From Ruminiclostridium cellobioparum subsp. termitidis CT1112 (GTDB taxonomy: Bacteria > Bacillota > Clostridia > Acetivibrionales > DSM-1351), in NCBI RefSeq assembly GCF_000350485.1, contig NZ_AORV01000058.1, positions 1 to 64,000 on the forward strand: 64,000 nucleotides of DNA, given 5' to 3'. Positions within the stretch are counted from its first letter, which is position 1. Every line of letters starts with the position of its first letter. The notes under the pieces were generated by a model, which saw nothing but the letters and a program-made list of their open reading frames with translations, searched no databases and was not told the DNA's origin. A program made the translations under genes and the position numbers. Positions 51,183-60,629 of the stretch are shown here, piece by piece.

Positions 51183-53000
51183 TTAAATTATAATAGGAAT
51201 TCTGATTTCCACAGAAGTAAAAACATCCTTTTGACTCTTTATATGCAAGCCATATTTTTCACCATATGCAAGCCTGATCCTTTCATTTACGTTTCTCAGG
51301 CCTATACTGCTGAACCTTTCCCTGGAACCGTTCTCCTCCCCTTTAAGCAGCAAGTCCATCTCGTTCTGTGTCATCCCTACACCGTTGTCTTCAACTATAA
51401 TGGAAATATCACCGTCGTCGGCATAGCCCTTTATTGTTATAAAGCCCTGCCCCTGTTTGGGACCGAGTCCATGGATCATGGAATTTTCCACTATGGGCTG
51501 GAGAATGAACTTAAGGATTTTGTATTTTAATATTTCGGCATCGAAGTCGATATTGACACCGATTTTTTTTATATACTTGTATTCCTGGATGTTAATATAG
51601 CTTTTTATGTTTTCTATTTCCTCTTCAATGGTTATAATATCAGGGCCTCTTCCCATACTGGAATTCAGCAGCTTTATCATTGATGTGACCACCGATTCTA
51701 TATTATCCGCCTTTTGCATTTTTGCCATCCAGGCCACATTGTTAAGTGTATTTGCAATGAAGTGGGGGTTGATTTGAGCCTGGAGAGCCTTGAATTCCGC
51801 AAGTGTTCTCTGCTGCTCCTTTGCCTTTATGTTTTCAATCTGCTGGTTAAGCTCATCAATCATGAGATTATAGCTGGCTGTGACCTCGGCCACCTCATCC
51901 CTGGAATCGTCCAGGAGCTTCCCCGACTTGAGGCTGCCTTTTTTCAAATCTCTCATGGATCTGATAAGTTCCCACAGAGGAAAGGTTATGCTCCGGTATA
52001 CAACCATGAATATGAGTATTGATATGAGAATACATATTAATACCACCTGTATAACTATATGTTTTATATCATTTGACAGGCTGTTCATATATTCATTTGG
52101 AATCAGTGCAACCACGGTCCAGCCTGATTCCGGCACTACAGAAAATGCGGCCAGATATCCGCCCTCCACATTCTTAATGGTTCCCGATGTGGACCCGGTC
52201 TTATAAATTTTATCAATACTCCTGCTGGTGGAATCTGTAAACCGGCTTCCAACTTCATTTTTATCTCCGCTTAATACAACCATGTATTTGGAATCCAGCA
52301 GATATACCTTGCTTCCCGTTCCCAGATTGGCATTATTGTATAGATTATATAAATAATTGCTGTCAACCCGGAGAAACAGAGAACCGATGGTATCGTTAAA
52401 TGTACCCAGATCCTTTATTCCCCTTGAAAGTACTATAAGACCCTTGTACTCCTTTTTGGCCACGTCATCTGTAAACCAGACGTACCTTCCGTCGGCGTCT
52501 TTTGTATTCTTCTTGATTTCATCGGCACCGGCGATATTATTGATAAAGGAGCTGGAATCCGACATGGATATTACGCCTCCGCCATTTGACATGAGCACTG
52601 GTTCCTGAATATCAAGCGTTACCTTCAGAGCTTCCTTCATAATCCTGACCAGCTTTTTGCTGGATAAATACTTGTTGGCATCATCCATCCCATCATAATT
52701 TTTCAGTATGCTCTGAGCATCTTCCGATACTGCTATAATATCCCCGTATTGTTTCCAGCTGGAGAGCTTGGCATTTATGGTCAGGCTCATCTGCCTGACT
52801 ATCTGCAGAGAGGACAGGCTTGTCTTGTTCACAATATCCGCATCAGCCTTTTTATATGCGGTAACGCCTATCAGGCCGATTGGAGCTATGGACATTATAA
52901 ATACCAGAAGGATCAACCTTAATTTTAAGCTCAGTGCTCTAGTTGCCTTGATTATTGTTTTATCTGCAACAGCTACTGCTCCTCGCAAAAATTTCAGCAT
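51183..53000 (-). CDS. Sensor histidine kinase (YesM family)
   Basis: 605 aa. A membrane helix at about 30-50, a large extracellular dCache domain (about 55-300), a second helix (about 310-335) and HAMP, then the His-kinase motif QINPHFIANTLNNVAW and an ATPase with VEDNGVGM and SIGLRNVNERIRLAYG. In this family the extracellular part senses sugars or a solute-binding protein. It is encoded between the transporter genes and the AraC-type regulator, its probable partner. Confidence 0.93.
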   Translation of the reverse strand: MLKFLRGAVAVADKTIIKATRALSLKLRLILLVFIMSIAPIGLIGVTAYKKADADIVNKTSLSSLQIVRQMSLTINAKLSSWKQYGDIIAVSEDAQSILKNYDGMDDANKYLSSKKLVRIMKEALKVTLDIQEPVLMSNGGGVISMSDSSSFINNIAGADEIKKNTKDADGRYVWFTDDVAKKEYKGLIVLSRGIKDLGTFNDTIGSLFLRVDSNYLYNLYNNANLGTGSKVYLLDSKYMVVLSGDKNEVGSRFTDSTSRSIDKIYKTGSTSGTIKNVEGGYLAAFSVVPESGWTVVALIPNEYMNSLSNDIKHIVIQVVLICILISILIFMVVYRSITFPLWELIRSMRDLKKGSLKSGKLLDDSRDEVAEVTASYNLMIDELNQQIENIKAKEQQRTLAEFKALQAQINPHFIANTLNNVAWMAKMQKADNIESVVTSMIKLLNSSMGRGPDIITIEEEIENIKSYINIQEYKYIKKIGVNIDFDAEILKYKILKFILQPIVENSMIHGLGPKQGQGFITIKGYADDGDISIIVEDNGVGMTQNEMDLLLKGEENGSRERFSSIGLRNVNERIRLAYGEKYGLHIKSQKDVFTSVEIRIPIII

Positions 53001-53154
53001 AAATCATGTCTCCGCCAAAAAGTAAATTTGGTTTTATTATACATACCTATTTTATAATATTAATTACTGCAAAATCAAACATTGTCCGAAAACACCAAAT
53101 CACCTCCCCCAAACCATCTTTTCTGACCCGCGGGGAGGTGAAATGTTTTTGCTG

Positions 53155-54039
53155 TCAGGACTTTAATCCTGTAAGTACTATTCCTTCAATAAAATACTTC
53201 TGGCCGAACAGATATAAAATTACCGCAGGAACCGAAGCCAGGCAGGAAGCCGCCATCAGCGATTTCCAATTGGTTCCGAAACCGCCTTTAAAGGTTGCCA
53301 GCCCCTGTGAAATGGTTTGCTTATCCTGGTCGTTCACGTATATGACAGGACCCAGCAAATCATTCCAGTAGAGTATAAAGGTAAACAATCCCACCGATAT
53401 GAGCACCGGCTTCAGCAGCGGCAGCAATATCCCGAATATTATCTGAAGATGCCCGGCTCCATCTATGGTTGCCGCCTCATCAAGCTCCTTTGGTATGGTC
53501 ATCATAAACTGCCTTATCAAAAATATATTGAAGGCGCCTCCGCCCAGAAAGGCGGGTACGATCAGCGGCACATAAGAGTTGGTAAAACCCAGCTTGCTCC
53601 ACATTATAAATATGGGAATAATGGTTATGGCTCCCGGCATGAGCATACTGCCTATGACAAGTGAAAACCAGAAACTTTTGAATTTGAAATCCAGCCGTGC
53701 GAAAGCATAGGCCGCAAAGCATGAAGTGACTATTACCCCCACTATGGCGGGTATTACAATGGACAGCGTATTTTTCAGATAAAGTAAAAACTTAAAGGTT
53801 TTCATGGCCTCGGGATAATTTGAAAACAGCCATTTTTTAGGGAACAGCGCAGGCGGATATGTGTTTATCTCCAGATTTGTCATGAAAGAAGTCCTTATCA
53901 TCCAGAAAATGGGGAAGAGCACCAGCATGGCTCCCAATATAACCAGAACGGTTATAAAAATATTAATCCTGTCTTCCTTGTTTTTTTTGTATTTGATCCC
54001 CTTTGCAGCTGCTTCGATTTTAAGTTCCATATTAGCCAC
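53155..54039 (-). CDS. Sugar ABC transporter permease, MalG type
   Basis: 294 aa with six membrane segments and the permease loop motif EAATIDGAGHLQIIFGILLP. MalG-type proteins (CUT1) take part in uptake of oligosaccharides. A polar N-terminal region of about 25 residues precedes the first helix. It overlaps no gene but follows the MalF-type permease by six bases. The C-terminus IEGIVLTGLKS is the typical ending of this subfamily. Confidence 0.93.
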   Translation of the reverse strand: MANMELKIEAAAKGIKYKKNKEDRINIFITVLVILGAMLVLFPIFWMIRTSFMTNLEINTYPPALFPKKWLFSNYPEAMKTFKFLLYLKNTLSIVIPAIVGVIVTSCFAAYAFARLDFKFKSFWFSLVIGSMLMPGAITIIPIFIMWSKLGFTNSYVPLIVPAFLGGGAFNIFLIRQFMMTIPKELDEAATIDGAGHLQIIFGILLPLLKPVLISVGLFTFILYWNDLLGPVIYVNDQDKQTISQGLATFKGGFGTNWKSLMAASCLASVPAVILYLFGQKYFIEGIVLTGLKS

Positions 54040-54045
54040 TTTTCA

Positions 54046-54933
54046 TCACTTCCCTTCATAGAATAGCCATTTATCCGAGGTTTTGAATATAAAGCCGGTA
54101 AGTGCCGCAATGAACACAAAGAATACCAAAGAAATGGCACAGGCATAACCAAAATTATTTTTCATAAAACCTTCACGGTATATAAGATAGACCAGGAAGA
54201 GGGAGGAATCGTTGGGCCCTCCTTTTGTCAGTGCCTGGGCAGGTACGAATACCTGAAGATTATTTATCATGCTCATAAGGAAATTAAAAAATATAATGGG
54301 TGTCATCATGGGAACCGTTACGTGCCTGAATTTATGCCAGGTGTTGCCTCCGTCGATCTCAACCGCCTCAAGGTACGCCCTGGGTACGTTTTGTATTCCG
54401 GCAAGGAATATGACGATGAGATTTCCCGTTGACCATACAGCTATGAGAATAAGGGATGGAACCACTGTTTTTTCACCCTGTAAAAATAAAGACTTATCAA
54501 AGCCCAATGAGTTTATAACAAAGTTAAAGGCCCCGAAATTACAGTCGTAGAGCCATGACCAGACTACATTTGTAGCAACTACGGGAATTATATAGGGTAT
54601 GAAGTAGATGGAACGTATAATTCCTCTGGCCGGAATTCTCTGATTCAACATTATGGATATAAAGAAAGCATATATTATACTTGTTATTACAGCACCAAAA
54701 GCAAAGTAAACTGTGACCAGTGCCGATTTATAAAAGAAGAAATCTTCGGTAAATATATTTACATAATTATCAAAACGGACAAAAGTCGGTTCTGCGAGCC
54801 CACTCCAATTAGTAAAGCTTATCCCTATAACACCTATTATCGGTATGATTGTTAAAAACAGAAGTCCGAGTATTGCCGGCGAAAGACACAAATATGCTAC
54901 AATATTGTCTTTATGTGATTTTGTTATCCGCAT
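54046..54933 (-). CDS. Sugar ABC transporter permease, MalF type
   Basis: 295 aa, six membrane helices. The start MRITKSHKDNIVAYLCLSPA and the EAA loop YLEAVEIDGGNTWHKFRHVT (then VPMMTP) are typical of CUT1 permeases. It forms a heterodimer with the next gene product. A separate ATPase (MsmX/MsiK-like) is not encoded here and must come from elsewhere. Confidence 0.93.
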   Translation of the reverse strand: MRITKSHKDNIVAYLCLSPAILGLLFLTIIPIIGVIGISFTNWSGLAEPTFVRFDNYVNIFTEDFFFYKSALVTVYFAFGAVITSIIYAFFISIMLNQRIPARGIIRSIYFIPYIIPVVATNVVWSWLYDCNFGAFNFVINSLGFDKSLFLQGEKTVVPSLILIAVWSTGNLIVIFLAGIQNVPRAYLEAVEIDGGNTWHKFRHVTVPMMTPIIFFNFLMSMINNLQVFVPAQALTKGGPNDSSLFLVYLIYREGFMKNNFGYACAISLVFFVFIAALTGFIFKTSDKWLFYEGK

Positions 54934-54981
54934 AAGCTTTTCACAATCCTTCCTGAAATTATGAGTTCCCTGACCAATTCA

Positions 54982-55020
54982 GGCTAATGCCCCGGATTTC
55001 CTAAACGAAGGGCATTAGCC
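54982..55020. other. Intercistronic hairpin between binding protein and permease genes
   Basis: GGCTAATGCCC/GGGCATTAGCC, a perfect 11-bp stem with a 17-base loop and no T-run. Such stems commonly protect the abundant binding-protein mRNA and lower permease expression. Confidence 0.7.
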
Positions 55021-55087
55021 CAATATGGTCATGCATATTAAAAGTTTCACATGTATTTAAATTGTGTCAGTTTTGCGATATGCTCTG

Positions 55088-56512
55088 CTATTTGTTTGCA
55101 CTGAATATTTTCTCAACCTTTGGCATGATGTCATTTTTGATGGCATCCTCCGCTGTCTTGGTACCGGCCCAAACAGGGTCCATACCGGGAGTCAGGACTT
55201 CTTCTATTTCCGAATAACCGGGGAGATAGTACCAGGGGACCTGCTTTGCATTATTCATTGCATAGTCGATAACTGCTGTTTTGTACTGGTCAAACGGAGG
55301 ATGGACTTCGTTATCAGCCCACTTCTTCATAAGGGTCTCATCCTTGTACCACTTCTGTGATACCGGCATCCAGACACCGCTCTGGATCAGGGAGATATTG
55401 TTATCTTCCTGGGTATACCATTTTAAGAATTTCTTCGCGTTATCTATGTTCTTTCCGGTATTGAATATTACATTAGGTCCTCCCGTATTAAGGGTAACAG
55501 GTGTCTTGAATTTGGGCAGGACGCCTACGCCGTATTTCAAACCGTCTTTAAGAGAATTCTTTAAGGATACGCCAATTTCCCATTGTCCGCCTGTTGCCAT
55601 TGCAACCTTGCCTGAAAGCAGGGTGACGTCAAGGGTCGGGAAGGTTGCCGATGTAGTCGGTGTAGGTGCGACAAACTCCTTCAGACTCAAATCGGCAATT
55701 TTCTGAGCAGCTTCTATTGTCTCAGGTTTCCCCAGCAGCAGCTCACTGCCGTCTTCGGTGCACACACCTCCGCCATTTGAGATTGCAAATACCGGCCACA
55801 TCCAGGCCAGAGTGTTGACCTGCGCACCGTATGTAGTTATGTTTTTGGGATCAAAGCCCGCATCGCCGGGACCTTTGCCATTCTTGTCCTTCGTCAGCTT
55901 TTTGGCGGCCGAGACAAATTCGTCCCAGGTCCAGGCCTTGTCGGCTGATGCCGGCGGATATGGTATACCGGCCTTGTCCAGGAGATCCTTGTTGTAGTAC
56001 AGCAGCAAAACTTCATTTGCACAGCTGTATGCAACCGGCTTTCCTTTATATGTAAATGCAAGTGAATCCAATGGCTTTTCGTCTGTGCCATACATATCAC
56101 TCACGTCTGCCAGTTTTCCGTTAACAGCCCATTTTATACACTGTGACTCGGACATCATTGCCGAATCGGGAAGGGTATTGGAAGATGCCATTGTATTTAA
56201 CTTGGTAATGTAATCATTATATGCGACGGATATCAGCTTTGCGGTTATATTGTCCTTGTTTTCCGCATTGAACTTGTCTATTACTTTCTGAGTTTCAGCC
56301 GGTTCGGTTTCATTGTTGTACCAGGCCATATAGGTTACTTCCACTTTTTCTGCGGGAGCTTTTGAAGTCTCTGATACAGAGGATTCTGCACCGGCTGACC
56401 CGCCTGACGGGGATGAACTGCCGGAAGAGGATGAATTGCCGCATCCGGCGAATACGGATGCTGTTAATGCCAAGCTTAAAGCCAAAGCTGCAAACCTGAA
56501 TTTCTTTGACAT
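55088..56512 (-). CDS. Extracellular sugar-binding lipoprotein
   Basis: 474 aa. The signal peptide MSKKFRFAALALSLALTASV ends in lipobox FAGC, followed by a Ser/Gly-rich linker (about 25-50) and a family-1 solute-binding fold (TYMAWYNNETEPAETQKVID and TLAWMWPVFAISNGGG). It delivers an oligosaccharide to the two permeases. ATG 56512 with AGGAGG upstream; the frame upstream adds 25 residues without signal-peptide character. It is the first gene of the operon. Confidence 0.93.
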   Translation of the reverse strand: MSKKFRFAALALSLALTASVFAGCGNSSSSGSSSPSGGSAGAESSVSETSKAPAEKVEVTYMAWYNNETEPAETQKVIDKFNAENKDNITAKLISVAYNDYITKLNTMASSNTLPDSAMMSESQCIKWAVNGKLADVSDMYGTDEKPLDSLAFTYKGKPVAYSCANEVLLLYYNKDLLDKAGIPYPPASADKAWTWDEFVSAAKKLTKDKNGKGPGDAGFDPKNITTYGAQVNTLAWMWPVFAISNGGGVCTEDGSELLLGKPETIEAAQKIADLSLKEFVAPTPTTSATFPTLDVTLLSGKVAMATGGQWEIGVSLKNSLKDGLKYGVGVLPKFKTPVTLNTGGPNVIFNTGKNIDNAKKFLKWYTQEDNNISLIQSGVWMPVSQKWYKDETLMKKWADNEVHPPFDQYKTAVIDYAMNNAKQVPWYYLPGYSEIEEVLTPGMDPVWAGTKTAEDAIKNDIMPKVEKIFSANK

Positions 56513-56758
56513 AATTTGATTTCCTCCTATATTATCTTTTTGATTTTCCAGGAGCGGAACGTCTTCCCACCTGATACGTCCAACCAAAATCTATTTGATC
56601 AAATAGAAAGTGTAAAGATTTATTAGCTTCTTTTCCACACTTATATGTTATCACGCAATTCATATTTAAAAATTTTAATATTTTAATCAGTTACTTAAAA
56701 TTTTAGCTCTGAATGGTAGAAAAAATAAAGACATTTGAAATACATGTGAAAAATATTG

Positions 56759-57000
56759 TAACAGTGCTTCCGTACCAACTTCAATAAATGGATTGCTCAC
56801 AAAGTACAGGCCTGAAATTTGTAGGGCTCATCACAAGTGTTTTCGCTGTCGCAGAACACTCAACATCCTGTTTCGGGGTGCTGCTCAAATCGGCTTCCTG
56901 CCGATTTGCCAGCTAAAACACTTGTGTTTCACCTACAATTTCAGGCGTGTACTTTTAATGGAGCTTCCCATTTATTGAAGTTGGTACGGAAGCACTGTTA
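56759..57000. repeat. MITE-like element, 242 bp, with TA ends
   Basis: Inverted arms of about 65 bases start TAACAGTGCTTCCGTACCAA; both ends carry TA. Inner hairpins include ACAAGTGTTTT/AAAACACTTGT and AATCGGC/GCCGATT. It shares core blocks and exact length with 44041-44282. The gap 56513-57088 holds only this element and AT-rich DNA. Confidence 0.8.
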
Positions 57001-57088
57001 TTCAATATTAATTCATGTATTACATCTGTCTTTATTTTTCTAAACCAAATTCTCTTATAAATACATCACTGACCACTATACACTCAAC

Positions 57089-58279
57089 TTACAGCGCAAT
57101 CTTATCCAGTATGTCATTTATTTTTGCTATTGCAATACCGTAATTGCATATCGGCACGTTTTGCTCCTGCGCCATTGCTATGCGCGTCAGGACATATTTT
57201 CTGTTGAACATGCAGCAGCCGCACTGTATGACAAGGGAATACTTTGACAGGTCCCTGGGGAAATCGGTGCCGCTGACAATATCTACAGTAAGTCCCTCTC
57301 CGGCTTTTTTCCTCAGCAGCCTGGGCAGTTGGATACGCCCTATATCCTCACTTAACGGCGCATGGGTACAGGCTTCGGCAATCAGAACCGCTGAAGCCTC
57401 TGTGAGCCCATCTATGGCTTTTGCTCCTTCAACATAGCTCGAAACATCTCCCTTATACTCTGCAAAGAGTACCGAGAAGGAAGTGAGCAAGCTCTCGGCA
57501 GGCTTAAGAGGGTACACTTTTCCGAATACCTGCGAATCGGTTATTATCAGCTTTGGAGGCTGAGCCAGAGTTTTCAGTGCCTGCTCCAGTTTGTCGGTAG
57601 TTACGCTCATCACAAGACATTTTATATCCAACAGGTCACGGATGGTCTGAACCTGGGGCAGAATGAGCCTGCCTTTTGGGGCCTGGATGTCCTGGGGCAT
57701 GACCAGCAGCACCAGATCTCCTTCCCTGACAAGGTGTGATGTAATGCTCTTGGCCTCAAAATCTTCAGGCACTGCCCTTACCAGCTCTTCTCTCACTCTG
57801 TCCAGACCTGTCTTTTCCTTTGCGCTTATAATTATCGGGGAAAATCCGAGAGCTTCCTTGGCGGCATCGGCAATTTCGGCTGAATTGACAATGACATCGG
57901 CTTTGTTGATAACCGGTATTATGGGAATCTTTCTTTTCCTTAACTCGGCAACCCATTCCTTTTCATAGGAAAATTCGGTGCCGCAGAAAAATACTATTGC
58001 AACATCGGTCTTATCAACCGCTTTCCTTGTTTTCCCGATCCGCATTTCTCCCAGAGTTCCCTCATCGTCAAATCCGGCCGTATCAATAAACATGACCGGA
58101 CCGACGGGGTGCAGCTCCATAGCCTTGTAAACCGGATCGGTAGTGGTTCCGGCTATTTCTGATACCAATGCAATATCCTGTCCGGTTATTGCATTTATTA
58201 ATGAAGATTTACCGCTGTTTCTTCTTCCAAACAGGGCAATGTGGAGCCTGTTTGCTCCCGGCGTGCTGGTAAGACTCAT
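57089..58279 (-). CDS. hydF: [FeFe]-hydrogenase maturation GTPase HydF
   Basis: 396 aa. The GTPase domain has Walker A GRRNSGKSS, switch AGTTTDPVYKAMEL, DTAGFDDEGTLGEMRIGKTR and NKAD. The C-terminal cluster domain has EACTHAP and VIQCGCCMFNRKY, giving the three Cys ligands; a Gln stands before the Cys pair where many HydFs have His. HydF is the scaffold that delivers the di-iron site to hydrogenase. ATG 58279 has GGAGG five bases upstream, provided by an intergenic repeat. It lies downstream of hydG. Confidence 0.93.
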   Translation of the reverse strand: MSLTSTPGANRLHIALFGRRNSGKSSLINAITGQDIALVSEIAGTTTDPVYKAMELHPVGPVMFIDTAGFDDEGTLGEMRIGKTRKAVDKTDVAIVFFCGTEFSYEKEWVAELRKRKIPIIPVINKADVIVNSAEIADAAKEALGFSPIIISAKEKTGLDRVREELVRAVPEDFEAKSITSHLVREGDLVLLVMPQDIQAPKGRLILPQVQTIRDLLDIKCLVMSVTTDKLEQALKTLAQPPKLIITDSQVFGKVYPLKPAESLLTSFSVLFAEYKGDVSSYVEGAKAIDGLTEASAVLIAEACTHAPLSEDIGRIQLPRLLRKKAGEGLTVDIVSGTDFPRDLSKYSLVIQCGCCMFNRKYVLTRIAMAQEQNVPICNYGIAIAKINDILDKIAL

Positions 58280-58479
58280 ATTAACCTCCATGAGCCGCAT
58301 AGCGGCCACAAAATGTAATGAAAACTTATATCCTTTATCGCAATGTGGCGAATAAAGGAGGTTAATTGGCCATGTGCGCTTTCAAAGTATTGGTAAATAC
58401 TTTGAATATTTCGCACGGCCATAAATTCACAGGTTAGTTTGGAATACGAGCATTGGCGAAGTCTTTCAAGCTAACCTCC
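58277..58479 (-). repeat. Leader-cassette repeat, copy B
   Basis: The same element as 22634-22840: a 3' Shine-Dalgarno GGAGGTTAAT (58280-58289) feeds hydF, the anti-Shine-Dalgarno lies at 58357-58366, and the upstream GGAGGTTAGC at 58470-58479 precedes a short TTG ORF. A further partial copy of the GCCGCTTAGCGGC unit follows at 58484-58520, directly after hydG. Confidence 0.85.
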
Positions 58480-58533
58480 TAAGCCATTGAGCCGCTAAGC
58501 GGCTACAAACTGTAATGAAATTTGTTCAAATAC

Positions 58534-59946
58534 TTAAAATCTGAAATCTCTCTTGCCTTCTCTAAGCTCGCTTAAATGCTCCCTGACTATCCTTTTCACA
58601 TCAGGATTCCTCAAAGTCTCAACCTCGTCGCTTATCATCCTCTCACCGTGGTTTTTGGTATCTTCGGAGGCGTAATCCTCAAGGTATTCCTTTAGAGTCA
58701 TCAAGGCGTTAGGCTGACAGACATTTGCTATGGCACCGCTTTTTACAAGTCTCATAAACCTGTCTCCGGTCCTCCCCTCACGGTAGCAGGCAGTGCAGAA
58801 GCTTGGAAGATACCCCAGCTTTATGAGCCAGTTGACGATTTCATCCAGTGTCCTGGTGTCGTTGACTTCAAATTGGGCGGTATTTTCCTCTTCCTTTTCC
58901 ACATAGCCTCCCACACTGGTGGATGAGCCTCCGCTGATTTGGGAAACACCCAGTTTGAGACATTCCGCACGGGTCTTTTCCGATTCCCTGGTAGACATGA
59001 TAATTCCTGTGTATGGTACGGCAATACGGAGTATTGCTACGATTTTTTCAAATATCTCATCAGGAATGGCGTTGGAGTATTCATTGAGGTCCACGTCATC
59101 GGCAGGCCGTATTCTCGGAACACTTATGGTATGAGGACCAACGCCCCTTGCATCCTCAAGATGCCGGGCATGCATCAGCAAGCCGACAAAATCATACTTG
59201 TAAAGATTTAACCCGAACAATACGCCCAGCCCTACATCATCAATCCCTGCTTCCATGGCTCTGTCCATGGCCTCGGTATGATATGCGTAATTGTGCTTGG
59301 GCCCTTTTGGATGAAGGTACTCATAGGTCGGCTTGTGGTAGGTTTCCTGGAACAGGATATAAGTGCCTATTCCCGCCTCCTTAAGCTTTTTGTAGTTCTC
59401 GGCTGTCGTGGCGGCAATATTTACATTGACCCTCCTGATGGCTCCATTTTTATGCTTGATGCTGTAAATGGTTTTTATGCTCTCAAGAACATATTCGATA
59501 GGACAGTTTTCGGGATCTTCACCGGTTTCCAGAGCCAGGCGCTTATGTCCCATATCCTGGAGAGCTATAACTTCCTTTACTATATCCTCCTGGGATAACT
59601 GCTTTCGTGCAATATGCCTGTTGGAACCGTGGTAGGGACAGTAGCGGCACTCATTTATACAGTAATTTGAAAGATAAAGCGGTGCAAACATTACTATACG
59701 GTTTCCGTAGAATTTTTTCTTTATATGTTCTGCCAGAGAAAACACACTGTTTTTTACATCCTCCAGCTCACATTCAAGAAGCACCGCGGCATCTCTGTAA
59801 CTAAGTCCTTTAAACTGTCCCGCCTTTTCCAGAATTTCCTCCAGCAAAACTCTGTTTTCCCTGTTCCGGCTTGCAAATTCAAGCGTTGCCAGAATTTCTT
59901 CATCATCAATAAATTCTGTTGCCATATTTGATTTACTGTTATACAT
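58534..59946 (-). CDS. hydG: [FeFe]-hydrogenase maturase HydG (tyrosine lyase)
   Basis: 470 aa, radical-SAM TIM barrel. The CX3CX2C motif is CINECRYCPYHGSNR (near residue 90) and LALETGEDPENCPIEYV follows. The C-terminal second cluster motif is CTACYREGRTGDRFMRL, then IANVC. HydG cleaves tyrosine to make the CO and cyanide ligands of the H-cluster. ATG 59946 follows GGAG by six bases. It follows the TM1266-type gene by 50 bases; hydE is not in the window. Confidence 0.96.
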   Translation of the reverse strand: MYNSKSNMATEFIDDEEILATLEFASRNRENRVLLEEILEKAGQFKGLSYRDAAVLLECELEDVKNSVFSLAEHIKKKFYGNRIVMFAPLYLSNYCINECRYCPYHGSNRHIARKQLSQEDIVKEVIALQDMGHKRLALETGEDPENCPIEYVLESIKTIYSIKHKNGAIRRVNVNIAATTAENYKKLKEAGIGTYILFQETYHKPTYEYLHPKGPKHNYAYHTEAMDRAMEAGIDDVGLGVLFGLNLYKYDFVGLLMHARHLEDARGVGPHTISVPRIRPADDVDLNEYSNAIPDEIFEKIVAILRIAVPYTGIIMSTRESEKTRAECLKLGVSQISGGSSTSVGGYVEKEEENTAQFEVNDTRTLDEIVNWLIKLGYLPSFCTACYREGRTGDRFMRLVKSGAIANVCQPNALMTLKEYLEDYASEDTKNHGERMISDEVETLRNPDVKRIVREHLSELREGKRDFRF

Positions 59947-59996
59947 ACAAAGCTCCAATCCGCTGCATGCAGCGACAATTAATAATAAAATAAAGA

Positions 59997-60242
59997 CTAA
60001 ACCTTGGAATATACGGTTTTTATATTGACACCGGGAACCATTCCCAGTTTACCTGAAAGCGAGCTGATTACATCATTGGGTGCATCTACGACAATGCTTA
60101 TTATACATACAGCCTTTTCCCGGTATGGAATCCCCATTCTGCCTATTATGTATTTACCGAAATCGTGCAGTATGCTGTTGAGCTTGTCGGTGGATGAAAC
60201 ATCATCTACAATAATACCTATTAATGCAATTCTGGTTTCCAT
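59997..60242 (-). CDS. TM1266-type iron-only hydrogenase system regulator
   Basis: 81 aa with an ACT-like pattern: METRIALIGIIVDDVSSTDK, GKYIIGRMGIPYREKAVCII and SGKLGMVPGVNIKTVYSKV. The TM1266 family accompanies hydrogenase maturation genes and is thought to regulate them. ATG 60242 has GGAGG seven bases upstream. It is the first gene after a long leader with a terminator. Confidence 0.88.
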   Translation of the reverse strand: METRIALIGIIVDDVSSTDKLNSILHDFGKYIIGRMGIPYREKAVCIISIVVDAPNDVISSLSGKLGMVPGVNIKTVYSKV

Positions 60243-60328
60243 AAACATGCCTCCTTTTTGTTCAAATACCAAAAATATGACAGTATTAACCTTTCGTACC
60301 GATTGACGCCATTAGCCTTTCGGACAAC

Positions 60329-60593
60329 AAAAAAACCTGTGTCCGGAATGGCACAGGGCTGCTTTCAATTCCTGCTTCCAGGCATGCAACGTTGAGAATT
60401 TCACATAATCCTTAAATGAAATCACACACTGCAAAAAACGCCTCAAGAAGCTGTCTAATAGCACCGTCTTACCATTCGGGACTAACCCTCATGCAAATCA
60501 GAACGATTGATTGTAATTATTCTTCGCTCTCAGCCTGTTGGCTTTGAACTTGGAATAGGCGGAATGGCTTGTGTATAAGTCAGTCCGTTATAT
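60329..60593 (-). promoter_or_regulatory. Candidate attenuator/structured leader of the hydrogenase-maturation genes
   Basis: A transcript from the promoter below would carry about 260 nt before an intrinsic terminator: CCTGTG/CACAGG stem at 60336-60357, then seven Us (60329-60335). An upstream segment CAACAGGCTG (60531-60540) can pair with CAGCCCTGT (60353-60361), which would destroy the terminator. An internal AGCC/GGCT hairpin competes for the same upstream segment. It matches no riboswitch class I know. The gap 60243-60838 holds only this leader, its promoter and AT-rich DNA. Confidence 0.55.
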
Positions 60594-60600
60594 TGATAAT

Positions 60601-60629
60601 ATTTTAACATACTTCGGTATAAAATTCAA
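60601..60629 (-). promoter_or_regulatory. Promoter of the hydrogenase-maturation leader
   Basis: On the minus strand TTGAAT (60624-60629), a 17-bp spacer and TAAAAT (60601-60606) form a good vegetative promoter. Confidence 0.7.

Noticed and set aside
54982-55020. Terminator between binding-protein and permease genes
   Set aside because: Perfect stem but no T-run on the transcribed strand, so it is listed as an intercistronic hairpin.
60329-60593. T-box, TPP riboswitch, SRP RNA or 6S RNA upstream of the TM1266 gene
   Set aside because: Some short similarities (CTGAGAG, GGAAG) but none of the defining conserved blocks of these RNAs were found.
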